Below, in pieces: positions 1 through 10,437 of a stretch of DNA of 64,000 bases. The position numbers and the translations under genes were made by a program. Position 1 is the stretch's first letter. Every line of letters starts with the position of its first letter. A model generated the notes under the pieces. It had not been told where the DNA came from and did no database searches. It saw only the letters and a list, made by a program, of their open reading frames with translations. The DNA comes from Entomortierella parvispora. Taxonomy: Eukaryota; Mortierellomycota; Mortierellomycetes; Mortierellales; Mortierellaceae. The stretch spans positions 124,001-188,000 of the forward strand of contig OY752142.1 of assembly GCA_963573315.1 (NCBI GenBank). Direction: 5' to 3'.

Positions 1-189
1 AGCGAATTGGAATGCGCATTCAAAAAGACACGCGATTCTGGATATCGCCAGGGCGGACGTTAGAAGTGCGAATTATCGAATCGGTGACGTAATTATCGCG
101 CAATTTGTACAGCGTTCCTGTTGAAAACTGATCATGCATGCATGGAATCCTTCTTTTTGTCTCGTTGTTCTTATCATTATCTCCACATC

Positions 190-1028
190 ATGGCATCCAC
201 GGCGCCTACAATCGACCCCAATCAGACAATCTATGTTCGCAACCTGAACGAGAAGATCAATAAGATCGGTACATTGCTCATCCCGTTGTTTTTTATTCTG
301 GATCGTCTTCTAATCTACTGGGCAAGCTGCACGGTGTAAACGCGAGGACACTGTAGCATAGAACTAGACAGGACAGAGCAGGAAAGCATCATGGACCAGG
401 AGCACTCTGCCATTCTCGTTTCAGACAAGAGTGGATTTTCTCAACTGGAAGATTCTTCACAATCACGAAGGAGAACATGTTCATCAGCCCTAAACAATTA
501 TTTGCACCTGTTCTCGGTCTCTATAGAGTTGAAGCGTAGTCTTTACAGCTTATTCTCGGCCTACGGCAAAGTCATCTCGATTGTGGCATTGAAGACAACA
601 CGGGATCGTGGCCAGGCATTTATTGCATTCTCTGACATCGTTTCGGCCACAACAGCCCTGCGTGGACTTCAAGGGTTCTCTTTTTACGGCAAACAAATGG
701 TGAGAGACTCTTTTATTTCTTCAGCCACCAACTCTGAGCATGACTTTTTGCACATGGATCCTAAATTGGAGAAGTCAACGTGTATGGAACAACCCCCGCC
801 GTATACTTATATATTGCCTCGCTTGTGCTTCTCCCCACCTCTTAGGAAATCCAATACGCAAAATCAAAATCGCACGCCATCGCAAAGATTGAGGGAACTT
901 ACAAACCACCACCCATGAAGAATCTTGGAGGATCCAACAGCAGCACAGACCTCGCCTCTTCATCTGCAGCAGCAAAACGGGAGAGGGATGCTGACTCGGA
1001 TTCCGACATGTCGGACATGTCGGACTAA
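190..1028 (+). CDS. U1A/U2B''-type snRNP protein (single RRM)
   Basis: This gene encodes an RNA-binding subunit of the U1 or U2 snRNP, acting in the nucleus in pre-mRNA splicing. I read three exons: 190-268, 527-699 and 846-1028, with GT-AG introns of 258 and 146 nt and matching phases, giving 144 aa. The protein is one RRM. RNP2 (IYVRNL) is near residue 14 and RNP1 (RGQAFIAF) near residue 54. The family-typical segments TIYVRNLNEKI, GFSFYGKQM and EIQYAKSKS are all present. The tail is acidic and ends in repeated SD(M)SD. The second RRM of animal U1A/U2B'' is absent, so the protein is short like yeast Msl1. U1A and U2B'' cannot be told apart by eye. The gene is convergent with the next one. 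The two introns explain why the reading frame looks broken in genomic DNA. Confidence 0.88.
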
Positions 1029-1440
1029 AGACAAAATGGACAAAATGGAAAACACGCCCCGACATCTTTTCAGATCGCGTCTAGACTGGTTGCCTGAGAT
1101 CCCACTGCCGCATAGCATCTTTGAAACCCACTACCTCCCCAATATTGTACAATAACATCAATTACAGAAAGAACAAAAAATTGCGAGATTTAATGTTGCA
1201 GAAGGATATTGTACACAGAGTGGGAAGAATGGATGAAAAATGGGCTAGAAGTGTAGGCTTGTTTCGGTTAGTTTCAGCAGGAGAGTAATTGAGGATAGCG
1301 GCGAAAATCTTAGTCCTCCATGTTGTGATGGAACTGAGCTGGTGCAAATCCAGAGCTTGCTCTACAAACACGAAGAGCGCGAATTAGACACGGTACTTTT
1401 CCGAGGAAGAAAAAAAACAACATGAAAATAGAACGACGGC

Positions 1441-2487
1441 TTACTTGATCGCAGGACCATCATCCTCGTCTTCAAAAAAGTCGTCATCGTCTTCGTAGTC
1501 GACCTCCATGCGAGACGTAGTTTGTCCTTGACGACGTGATTCGCTTGATCCTGCTGTCCTCCATTCTTGCAGATGAGGCAATGATGACGATATCGGTTTC
1601 CCTCCCATGAATTGTTGTTTCGTACCAGCAAAGAGACTGTCTTCCTTTCCGTATTGGCCAAAGGGATTTTGTTGACCTGGCTCACCATAATGTGCAAACC
1701 CGCCAGCGGGCTCTACCTCTGGAAACAGATCATTGTCATGACCATCACCATTGTGCTGTCGTCGATGCTGCTCCTCCGAGATGGCATTGGCGATTGGCAG
1801 AGATTCGTAAGAAGGATAGGACGTGAATCCAAACAAGGCCGCCGCGTCTACTGTTGTTGATCGATCTGGTAACGATGCCCAGTCTTCGTCTGCCACTTGG
1901 TCATGGCCTGTTGTAGAGAGCGTCCAGCTTGGAACTAGCTGAGGGTCCTCCAACATCCATGCTGGGATTTTGTCATTCGCAAGATCCTGTTCGTCAGAAT
2001 GAATATCCTTCTTTGCCTGTGATGACGACACTAAGGACGCAGATGGAGCCGATGTTGTTGCACTCGTTGTTGCTGCGGCGCCAGCGCTCGATGGTGGCGA
2101 AGGGGGCACGGTGAAAGGGAAAGGCGAGGGTGTCTGGCTTGATTTGAAAATGTGATTGGGGTCTGCGGCCATAGCATCGAGTTTCTGTGCCGTGATGCCA
2201 GGCTGGTAGGGATCTACCAGGCGGTTTGATGACGGTAGCTTCGCCCAGGGTCCATTATCGACTACTGATTTCCCGTTGCTGTTGGTTGTGGAGGCAGACT
2301 GTTGCTCGAGCTCGAGCAGGTCGTTTTGCTGTCTTTCCTGCTGGTCAGAAGAATATGAAGGAATGGCGGACTGGGGTTCATTCAGCTGCATGCTCTGTTC
2401 GATCAGTCCTGCCATCCTGTCGCCAGGCTCCTCCAGACTCAACTCTGAAAAGTCAAAGGTCTCCTCCATGATGTTGTTGTCGGCCAT
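1441..2487 (-). CDS. Hypothetical acidic, low-complexity protein
   Basis: An uninterrupted frame encodes 348 aa if the methionine at 2487 (MADNNIMEETFDF) is used. An in-frame ATG at 2544 adds 19 residues that look like leader sequence. I do not recognise the family. Visible features are an acidic N-terminal segment (FDFSELSLEEPGDRM), a Gln/Ser-rich stretch, a more conserved-looking block (WAKLPSSNRLVDPYQPG), a Pro/Ser/Ala-rich linker, a segment IPAWMLEDPQLVPSW, and a strongly acidic C-terminus (VDYEDDDDFFEDEDD) ending GPAIK. The protein is probably largely disordered with short linear motifs. There is no signal peptide and no membrane segment. A CACGTG site lies at 2575-2580, about 90 bp upstream of the start. 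Its 3' end faces the U1A/U2B'' gene. Confidence 0.7.
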   Translation of the reverse strand: MADNNIMEETFDFSELSLEEPGDRMAGLIEQSMQLNEPQSAIPSYSSDQQERQQNDLLELEQQSASTTNSNGKSVVDNGPWAKLPSSNRLVDPYQPGITAQKLDAMAADPNHIFKSSQTPSPFPFTVPPSPPSSAGAAATTSATTSAPSASLVSSSQAKKDIHSDEQDLANDKIPAWMLEDPQLVPSWTLSTTGHDQVADEDWASLPDRSTTVDAAALFGFTSYPSYESLPIANAISEEQHRRQHNGDGHDNDLFPEVEPAGGFAHYGEPGQQNPFGQYGKEDSLFAGTKQQFMGGKPISSSLPHLQEWRTAGSSESRRQGQTTSRMEVDYEDDDDFFEDEDDGPAIK

Positions 2488-2574
2488 TGCAAAAGAGTTG
2501 TTGGGCGAAAGAGGGAGCGAGCACGCAACCCATGACCGCACCATGACCGTCTTGAAATAACGAGCACGTGATCG

Positions 2575-2580
2575 CGACGT
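2575..2580. promoter_or_regulatory. CACGTG (E-box/CDE1-like) site
   Basis: A palindromic CACGTG followed by AT lies about 90 bp upstream of the acidic hypothetical gene. The same core recurs at similar distances upstream of other minus-strand genes in the window (27549, 57891, 62240). bHLH factors of the Cbf1/USF type bind this core in fungi. Its use here is inferred. Confidence 0.4.
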
Positions 2581-3084
2581 GAATCGCGTCTGCTTTCCAA
2601 CGTGCTACCCTCATGCCCTCCACGTTGTCGTCATTGTCATTGCCCCTCACTTTACCATCGCACCTCTTCTTAGTACGCCGTATCAGAACTTTTTTCCGCC
2701 ACTGCAAAAAACGCGGTAAACGACCTCTGGGCTCTGCTGAGCGGAGGTGGTTACAAGGATGGTCGCCTTCAGGAGGGCATGTGTTTTCCGTGAAAGCTTT
2801 GTGCGCTCTATTGGATGATGATTCCGAAAGGCCTGCCCGATATTGCACATGAAGAGTTGCTCGCTGATGTCCTGCCCATTCAGTATTTTTCTTTTTTTCC
2901 TTCTGAGTATATGTTAACTTCGCGCAAACTTATCTCCGCGTTTGTAGTGGTGTCCGATCGGAAACATGCGCGGTCGCTGAAAAGGACCAAGGGCATGTCC
3001 CCTTTGAAAATTTCGTCCGTCGCCTTGCAATCCCTTAGACATCAATCGGCAACTGGTCCTGCTACTCTGTAGACCTTGGTCCCT

Positions 3085-3138
3085 GTTCCCTTGAAAATTT
3101 CTTTGTGGAACCACGAGACAAATGGCAAAGCAAAACTG
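3085..3138 (+). promoter_or_regulatory. Conserved box upstream of SLR copy 1
   Basis: About 50 bp beginning TTCCCTTGAAAATTTC and running through GTGGAACCACGAGAC to TGGCAAAGCAAA is almost the same as 8051-8105. Each copy lies roughly 180-210 bp upstream of the first ATG of an SLR gene. Between the box and the ATG the two copies share only a pyrimidine-rich character until the last ~15 bases. This suggests a retained promoter or leader element, though simple remnant identity from the duplication is also possible. The rest of 2581-3271 shows no gene. Confidence 0.45.
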
Positions 3139-3271
3139 GTCTGCCCAGGACCCTTCCTCTCTTCTTTCTTCACTCTTCTTCCCGCCTCCTCTCTTCTCCT
3201 TACTCTCACCCCACACTCCGCCGCCCTTATTTACCCTTCCCCATAGGCAATACTGCCATTCAAATCGACCC

Positions 3272-6200
3272 ATGAAAGAGATTCTGACGTTTCGTAATGA
3301 TACTGAAAACGGTTCAATACATGAATTGAATGGACTGAGGTAACACTGCCAGATACACTAACCATCGCTCATCAGCCCAGTCTCGACAAAAGCTCCGCTC
3401 TAACAACTTTCCGCCATGAACTGACTTTTTAGATTGGACGGTGTTGTGAGAGGAATTTCAACCGTCCAGAATAACGGTGGCGGCATATATGAGATTGAGG
3501 AAGATGTCCTTCAGAACCACGCCTAAGCCATGGAGCGCTATTTGAAAGCCGCCAGCCAAGGAAACGCCTCTGCCCAGAACAGTATTGGTGTCCTCTACCG
3601 TGATGGTAAGGGGTTTGCGCAGGACTTCTCCGCCGCCAAAGAGTGGTTTCTCAGGGCCGCCGATCAAGGACACGCCGCGGCACAGTTCAATTTGGGAATG
3701 ATGTATCGCCAAGATAACATCCGCTCCAAGGCTTTGGAGTGGGTTATGAAATCTGCCAACCAAGGATACACACTAGCTCAGTTCGGTATTGGCACGATGT
3801 ATTACGCAGGATACGGTGTCCCAGAGGACCTAACCAAAGCCATGGGATGGTATTTGAGGGCGGCCAACCAAGGATACGCAGTTGCTCAGTTCAGCGTCGG
3901 CACAATGTACGATGCTGGTGAAGGCGTTCATCAAGACTACTACTCAGCCTTACAGTGGTACTCTAGGGCAGCCAATCAAGGACACGCCATGGCTCAGTAC
4001 AACCTCGGCTTCCTTTATCAACATGGGAGAGGCATTCATCCTGACGACACATTGGCTGTGGAGTGGTACACCAAGGCAGCAGAACAAGGACTCACTCAGG
4101 CGCAGTATTACGTAGGGCTCTTGCATCACGTTGGAGATATTGTTCCACAGGACAAATCCAGAGCCAAGGAATGGTATTTGAAGGCAGCCGAACAAGGAGA
4201 TGGCGACGCTCAGTTCAGCCTTGGTACGATGTACGATGAAGGCGACAGCGTCACTCAGGATTATCACAAAGCTGCGAAATGGTATTCAGCAGCGGCCGAC
4301 CGAGGACATGCCATAGCACAATACAGGCTCGGGATTCTGTACCAACACGGTAGAGGTGTTTCATTGGACAGTTCCAGAGCAATGGAGTGGTATACGAAGG
4401 CAGAAGACCAAGAGGATGCCAATGTCCTTTTCAGCTTGGGCGACATGTACCTCCAAGGCAAGGATGCCCTACAGGACTACACCAGGGCGTTGGTGTGCTA
4501 CCTCAAGGCCGCTGACCAGGGACATGCTGCTGCTCAGAATTACGCTGGAGATATGTATTATGATGGTCGCGGGACGCCACAGGATTTTGAAAAAGCCAAA
4601 GAGTGTTATCTCAGATCGGCGCGCCAAGGATACGTCTCTGCACAAAAAAGCGTGGGTAGCATGTACCTGGAAGGGAAGGGTGTTCTCCAGGATTATCAAA
4701 AGGCCATGGAGTGGTCCATGAGAGCCGCTAAGCAAGGAAATGCCCCCGCCCAAAGAAACATTGGCTTTATGTACGAGAATGGAGCGAGTGTTCCCCGGGA
4801 CTTTCAAAAAGCCATGGAGTGGTATCTGAAGGCAGCCACACAAGGAAGTGCCCGCGCCCAGAACGATATCGGCTGTTTGTATGAAAATGGCAAGGGTGTT
4901 TCGCAGGACTACCAAAACGCCATGGGGTGGTATTTGAAGGCCGCCAAGCAAGGAAACGCCTGCGCTCAGAACAACATTGGCTCCATGTACCAGAATGGAT
5001 ATGGTGTTACCCAGGACTACCGGAAAGCGATGGATTGGTATCTGAAGGCGACCGAACAAGGGAACGCTGGCGCCCAGAAAAAAATTGGCTACATGTACGA
5101 GAAGGGAAAAGGCGTTCCTCAGGACTTTCAGAAGGCCATGGAATGGTTTTTGAAGGCAGCCAATCAAGGCGACTCCGATGCCCAGCTAAGCATTGGCTCT
5201 CTATATCAGGATGGCCAGGGTGTTCCTCAAGACTATCGGAAAGCGATGAAGTGGTTTATGAAGGCCGCGGAACAAGGGGACAGCGATGCCCAGTTCAATG
5301 TTGGCGCTATGTATGATAATAGCCAGGGTGTTTCCCAGGACAGCCAGAAAGCCATGAAGTGGTATTTTCTGGCCGCAGAGCAAGGAAGCGCCAGTGCTCA
5401 GAACAGCATCGGTCTGATGTATCAGCGTGGCCAGTGTGTCCCCCAGGATTACCAGAAAGCCATAGAGTGGTTCAAGAAAGCCGCCAATCAAGGAAGCTTC
5501 ACTGCCCAGTTCAACATTGACTCTATGCACAGGAATGGCCAAGGCGTTCCTAGGGACAACCAGAAAGCGATGGAGTGGTATTTGAAGGCTGCCGAGCAAG
5601 GAAACATCGATGCCCAGAACGACATTGGCTTTATGTATAGGGATGGCCAGGGAGTTCCGCAGGACTACCAGAGAGCGATGCAGTGGTATTTGAAGGCGGC
5701 CGAGCAAGGAAACGCCAACTCCCAGAACGACATTGGCTTCATGTACAGGAATGGAATGGGGATTCCTCGAGACTATCAAAAAGCGATGGAGTGGTATTTG
5801 AAGGCTGCAGAACAAGGAAACACCAATTCCCAGAACGACATTGGATTTATGTACAGAAATGGAATGGGTGTCCCTCGGGACAACCAGAAAGCGATGGAAT
5901 GGTATCTGAAGGCTGCTGAGCAAGGAAGCGCCAACTCCCAGAACGATATCGGTTTCATGTACAGGAATGGAATGGGGGTTCCTCGGGATTACTTGAAAGC
6001 AATGGAGTGGTATCTGAAAGCTGCTGAGCAAGGAAACATCAATTCCTAGAACGACATTGGGTTTATGTACAGGAATGGCATGCGTGTTACTCGAGACCAG
6101 GAGAAAGCCAAGGAGTGGTATTCGAAAGCTGCAGGGCAAGGACACCCTGATGCACAGATGATGCTTGAAAGAATGACCCTGGAGAGCAGAGCTGGTGAGG

Positions 6201-6370
6201 AGAAGTGGATCGATTGCTTCAAGCTGCTGAAAAAAGGATCCAGTCGTAATAAATATGAGAGTTTTGCCATCTGTATTTTCGTAAGGATGAATTTTGATTT
6301 GAAACAACTCAAGAATTTTGATTGCTTACCCGAAACCCCCAGTATACCTTTTGTGACATTACAAACGTAA
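3272..6370 (+). pseudogene. Sel1-like repeat (SLR) protein, copy 1, with two in-frame stops
   Basis: By comparison with the intact paralogue at 8264-10437, exon 1 is 3272-3339, the intron is 3340-3432, and exon 2 runs from 3433 to the stop at 6370, about 1000 codons. The frame is interrupted at 3524-3526 (TAA where the paralogue has GAA) and at 6047-6049 (TAG where the repeat consensus has CAG). Between them lies an open 839-codon frame from the ATG at 3530. The product is some two dozen tandem 36-residue SLRs of the form KAMEWYLKAAEQGNAxAQ. SLRs fold as alpha-alpha solenoids that mediate protein contacts; the partner is unknown. No signal peptide or membrane segment is visible. It could be a decaying gene, or it could have been re-founded from the ATG at 3530 and be expressed as a truncated solenoid. 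RNA evidence would decide. Confidence 0.75.
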
Positions 6371-6614
6371 GGTGACGGTGGCCGTTCGCGCATGCCATGG
6401 AAGAACTTCTATTTCTACTTTTATCGCAGAGGCAGACATGTTTCAAATGCAGACCTTTGGGCCGAAAACACACAATTCCATCTTAACACCTTGTGGAAGA
6501 CGAGATTTTAGGGATTTCCTTAAAACTCTTTTCTCTTTACTCCAGTGGCTCGATATACTTTATCCTTTATTAGAAGATTGTGAATGTGACAATAAAATAT
6601 CAAGACGCCAGCCA
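6371..6614. other. Spacer between SLR copy 1 and LysM gene
   Basis: No gene is seen here. The stretch is the shared 3' side of two convergent genes and is AT-rich, with an AATAAAATATC run near 6592 that could serve either gene's 3' end formation. Confidence 0.4.
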
Positions 6615-6854
6615 TCAGTCAGCTATAGGGTACGGGAAGAGACAGACGGTTTGGCCTATCTGCAGGCGAGTGCAATCTATCTGTGGATTTTGCTGTAGAA
6701 ATTGACGGTAGGAAATGTTGTGCACTCTGGCGATACTGTAGCAGTAATCGCCAGGCCTAACTTCATACATAACACAACCGCCTGGATTCACCGTGGGATC
6801 CGCCATAGTATACCCAACAATTGCGAATGCCACCAAAAGTTTAGCAAAGTCCAT
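6615..6854 (-). CDS. Small secreted LysM-domain protein
   Basis: A 79-residue protein starts at the ATG at 6854. It opens with a signal peptide (MDFAKLLVAFAIVGYTMA, predicted cleavage before DPTVN) followed by one LysM domain filling the rest. Visible LysM features are the entry YEVRPGDYCYSIA, an NIS..QFLQQNP core and a closing LQIGQTVCL. Four cysteines (about residues 27, 38, 61 and 71) suit two disulphides, as in fungal secreted LysM proteins. LysM domains bind chitin or related GlcNAc polymers, and secreted fungal forms can bind wall chitin fragments outside the cell. The same frame is open upstream to 7499, but that extension is low-complexity and lacks a leader, so I chose the start with the signal peptide. 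The gene sits between two SLR paralogues and is transcribed against both. Confidence 0.82.
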   Translation of the reverse strand: MDFAKLLVAFAIVGYTMADPTVNPGGCVMYEVRPGDYCYSIARVHNISYRQFLQQNPQIDCTRLQIGQTVCLFPYPIAD

Positions 6855-8050
6855 GGTGCCTCTTCTTGTGGGCTTTTTGGATAGGATAGGTGTCACTCTG
6901 AAATGTTCACCAGGAACGTAGTACGTATTGGTGGCTCTTGCAATGGTGCTTGTCAATATTCCAATGCACGTTCTTGATAGGAGTCTGGGGTGCTCTTGTG
7001 AGGGTTCAACGAAGGGAATCGCATGTGTGGCGGCACTTCTGATCGTTGTTGCCGTAGTTGTTGCAATCGTTGTGAGCGCTATTACGAATGTGGAGTCATG
7101 AGGTAGGATCAGATGTGTGTCGGTGCCGGAAACTACGTTCGCGCACCTTTTTGTATGTGTGGAGAGGGCTGTGAAAGAAATCGAAAGAGGCAGAGATAAA
7201 AATAAAAAAGAACACCAAGAGGGTGAAGAGATAGGGAAAAAAGAAATGATGACACAGAGGAAATAAGGGGTTGGACGCAAAAAAAGAGGGGAGAAATGCT
7301 GGAAACAGTCAAGGGGATTGATGTAGAGGAAGAAGGGAAGGAAGGGAGGGGGGGGGGACAAAAAAAAAGATAGAGGGACAGACGGAAAACAGATGGCGCA
7401 GAAAAGATCTGGATGACTGCTAGCGGTCTTGTTCTCAAAAGTTGCGGCCGCACTCGAAGTTACCTTAAGTATCAGGTGACTGCCAGCTTTGAACAGCAAT
7501 GTCTACTAGTAAAAAGTCGTCGTAAGCGTGTGGGACCGAGTGCATTGAGTGTTTCTCGTCAAGGAGAGTCGATCTGCATAATAATATCAAAAATCCCTTG
7601 TTTTTCCTATGGTCGTGAAAAAACACCCGATTCTCAGATGGGCGGCCGCACTCGAAGTTGCCGTAACTATCAGGTGACCATTGACTTTGAGCAACAATGT
7701 CAAACGCACCCATTTCACGTCAACTTGTTCGCACTCACGCGTCACCCTTACGCTTTTCACTCCATCGTCCTCGTCGTGGCCGTTGCTCTTCCATATTGGC
7801 CTTCTCCTCAATGTATCTTGCCAAATCCTCCTTCTCCCAATGCAGAAACGCGGCATTCTGTGGATACTGTGTGGACTCCATTAGGAGATGACTCTTGGAT
7901 GTCCAATCACGATATTGCGGCCGGAGATATATGTCTATTCTTCGTCCCCTTCGGTTCTTCTTTCTAGGAGAATGAATACTCACTGGGCACAAAATACCTT
8001 CGTCGTTTGTTGGGATGCCTGAATGGGCAAGGGGATGTCAACTCTGATGC
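6855..8050. other. Non-coding region upstream of the LysM gene
   Basis: About 1.2 kb without a gene I can support. It holds the LysM upstream region (A/G-rich near 7190-7400), a homopolymer-rich patch around 7350, and the duplicated 59-bp sequence described separately. Short open frames here show no recognisable domain. Confidence 0.5.
7445..7701. repeat. Pair of 59-bp direct repeats with a coding-like minus frame
   Basis: Two copies, 7445-7503 and 7643-7701, have equal length and the same orientation. Both open CGGCCGCACTCGAAGTT, contain TATCAGGTGAC near the middle and end CAATGTC. On the minus strand both can be read in one comparable frame: one gives SPDSYGNFECGR and the other SPDT-stop-GNFECGR, so one copy carries a TAA. 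Equal length with in-frame similarity suggests remnants of a tandemly repeated coding segment, but a mobile-element end is also possible. I do not recognise the protein motif. Confidence 0.5.
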
Positions 8051-8105
8051 TGTTCCCTTGAAATTTTCTTTGTGGAACCACAAGACAAAATGGCAAAGCA
8101 AACAA
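8051..8105 (+). promoter_or_regulatory. Conserved box upstream of SLR copy 2
   Basis: This is the counterpart of 3085-3138. It carries the same TTCCCTTGAAA, TTTGTGGAACCAC and TGGCAAAGCAAA words, about 160-210 bp upstream of the SLR ATG at 8264. It is followed by a long C/T-rich stretch. Whether it is a control element or only duplicated sequence cannot be settled from one pair. Confidence 0.45.
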
Positions 8106-8263
8106 CTTTGCAATGCAGCTGCGAGCGCTCTTTCCCTCATCTTCATTCCTCTTCTCGCCACCTCTTTTCTTTCCACTTTCCTTCGTCCGCACAATCTCTT
8201 CACATATCATTGTTATCCTTCCTTATTGCCCTCCATTCGAAAAGCAGCCATTCAAATCGATCC

Positions 8264-10437
8264 ATGGATGATATTCTGATGTTCAGCAATAGTACCATTC
8301 TGAGTGACGACGAAAGTGTCCAGGTCATTGATAGACATGGCCAAAACCACCAAGGAACAGATAGTCAGGACGGCCTCGGTTTGATAAACGAATTCAATGG
8401 CCTCAGGTAAGATGGACTGGATTTATTAACTCTTGAACAATAACCCCGTCCTAACCTCTTGTAAATAGTCTAACCGAAGGGGATCCGATTTCCCAGAACA
8501 ACATCGGTGTCATGTATGAGATTGGTGAAAAACTCCCACAAAACTACACAGAAGCCATGAAGTGGTATATGAAGGCCGCCCGCCAAGGAAACGCCTCTGC
8601 CCAGAACAGCGTGGGCATCCTGTACCGCGATGGCAAGGGTGTTAAAAAGGACTGCTCGTCAGCAAAAGAGTGGTTTATCGTGGCCGCTTTCCAAGGATTC
8701 GCCGATGCTCAGTTCAACTTGGGAATGTTATATCGTCAAGAAAACACCCACGCCAAAGCTCTGGAGTGGGTTATGAAGGCTGCCAACCAAGGGTATACAA
8801 TGGCTCAGCTCAGTATCGGTAACATGTATTACGCAGGATACGGTGTCTCAGAGGACCTAACCAAAGCCATGGGATGGTATTTGAGGGCGGCCAACCAAGG
8901 ATACGCAGTTGCTCAGTTCAGCGTCGGCACAATGTACGATGCTGGTGAAGGCGTTCATCAAGACTACTACTCAGCCTTACAGTGGTACTCTAGGGCAGCC
9001 AATCAAGGACACGCCATGGCTCAGTACAACCTCGGCTTTCTTTACCAACATGGGAGAGGCATTCATCCTGACGACACATTGGCTGTGGAGTGGTACACCA
9101 AGGCAGCAGAACAAGGACTCACTCAGGCGCAGTATTACGTAGGGCTCTTGCATCACGTTGGAGATATTGTCCCACAGGACAAATCTAGAGCCAAGGAATG
9201 GTTTTTGAAAGCAGCTGAGCAAGGAGACGGCGACGCTCAGTTCAGCCTTGGTAAGATGTACGATGAAGGCGACGGCGTCACTCAGGATTATCAGCAAGCC
9301 GCAGAATGGTACTTAAGGGCGGCCGATCGGGGACACGCCGTAGCCCAATACAGCCTTGGTTTCCTATATCAATATGGCAAAGGTGTCCAACCTGACAATT
9401 CCAGTGCTCGAGAATTGTATGTGAAGGCAGCGCATCAGCAGGATGCGAAAGCCCTATTCAGTCTTGGCACTGTGCACTATCTGGACACTCCACCAGACTA
9501 TACTAGGGCATTGGACTGCTTCCTCAAGGCGGCTGAACAAGGACACGCCAGTGCCCAGCACAACATTGGCCTTCTGTACCAGAATGGCCTAGGTGTTCCT
9601 CAGGACTATCAGAAAGCCACGGAGTGGTTTATGAAGGCTGCCGAACAAGGAGACGCCAGTGCTCAGAGGAACGTTGGTGCCATGTATAGCGATGAAGACT
9701 ACCAGAAAGCCATGGGATGGTTTATGAAGGCCGCCGAGCAAGGAGACGCCATTGCACAGAGGGAAGTTGGTGTCATGTACGATAATGGCAGAGGTGTTCC
9801 GCAAGACTACGAGAAAGCCATGGAGTGGTTTATGAAGGCTGCCGAGCAAGGAGACGCCATTGCACAGAGGAACGTTGGTGCCATGTATGGCGATGGCAGA
9901 GGTGTTCCGCAAGACTACCGGAAAGCCATGGAGTGGTTCATGAAGGCCGCCGAGCAAGGAGACGTCATTGCACAGGGGAACATTGGTGCCATGTATGGCG
10001 ATGGCAGTGGTGTTTCGCAAGACTACCGGAAAGCCATGGAGTGGTTTATGAAGGCCGCCGAACAAGGAGACGCCAGTGCTCAGAGGAACATTGGTGCCAT
10101 ATATGGCAATGGCAACGGTGTTCCGCAAGACTACGAGAAAGCCATGGAGTGGTTTATGAAGGCTGCCGAGCAAGGAGATGCCACTGCACAGAGGAAAGTT
10201 GGTGTCATGTACGAGAATGGCAATGGTGTTCCGCAAGACTACGAGAAAGCCATGGAGTGGTTTATGAAGGCCGCCGAGCAAGGAGACGTCTATTCCCAGG
10301 TGACCATTGGCATCATGTACGACAATGGCAGAGGTGTTACACGAGACTGCCAGAAAGCCATAGAGTGGTATATGAAGGCCGCCGAGCAAGGAGACACTGA
10401 AGCACGGCGTAGACTTAAAAAAAGACAATTGTCCTAG
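8264..10437 (+). CDS. Sel1-like repeat (SLR) protein, copy 2
   Basis: Two exons, 8264-8406 and 8469-10437, flank a 62-nt GT-AG intron and give 703 aa. The N-terminal ~48 residues encoded by exon 1 are non-repetitive and acidic (MDDILMFSNSTILSDD). The rest is about 18 Sel1-like repeats of 36 residues, typical units reading MYGDGRGVPQDYRKAMEWF then MKAAEQGD. SLR solenoids scaffold protein complexes; fungal examples include chitin-synthase activators of the Chs4/Skt5 type, but no CAAX box or other Chs4 feature is visible here. Repeats at 9590-10400 are nearly identical at DNA level with a ~108-nt period, while the N-terminal repeats are diverged, so the C-terminal half has expanded or been homogenised recently. 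The protein ends in a basic tail (RRRLKKRQLS). It is the intact paralogue of 3272-6370. Confidence 0.88.

Noticed and set aside
5201-6307. 368-codon open frame antisense to SLR copy 1
   Set aside because: Repetitive shadow of the sense SLR repeats; similar shadows occur opposite the other SLR genes.
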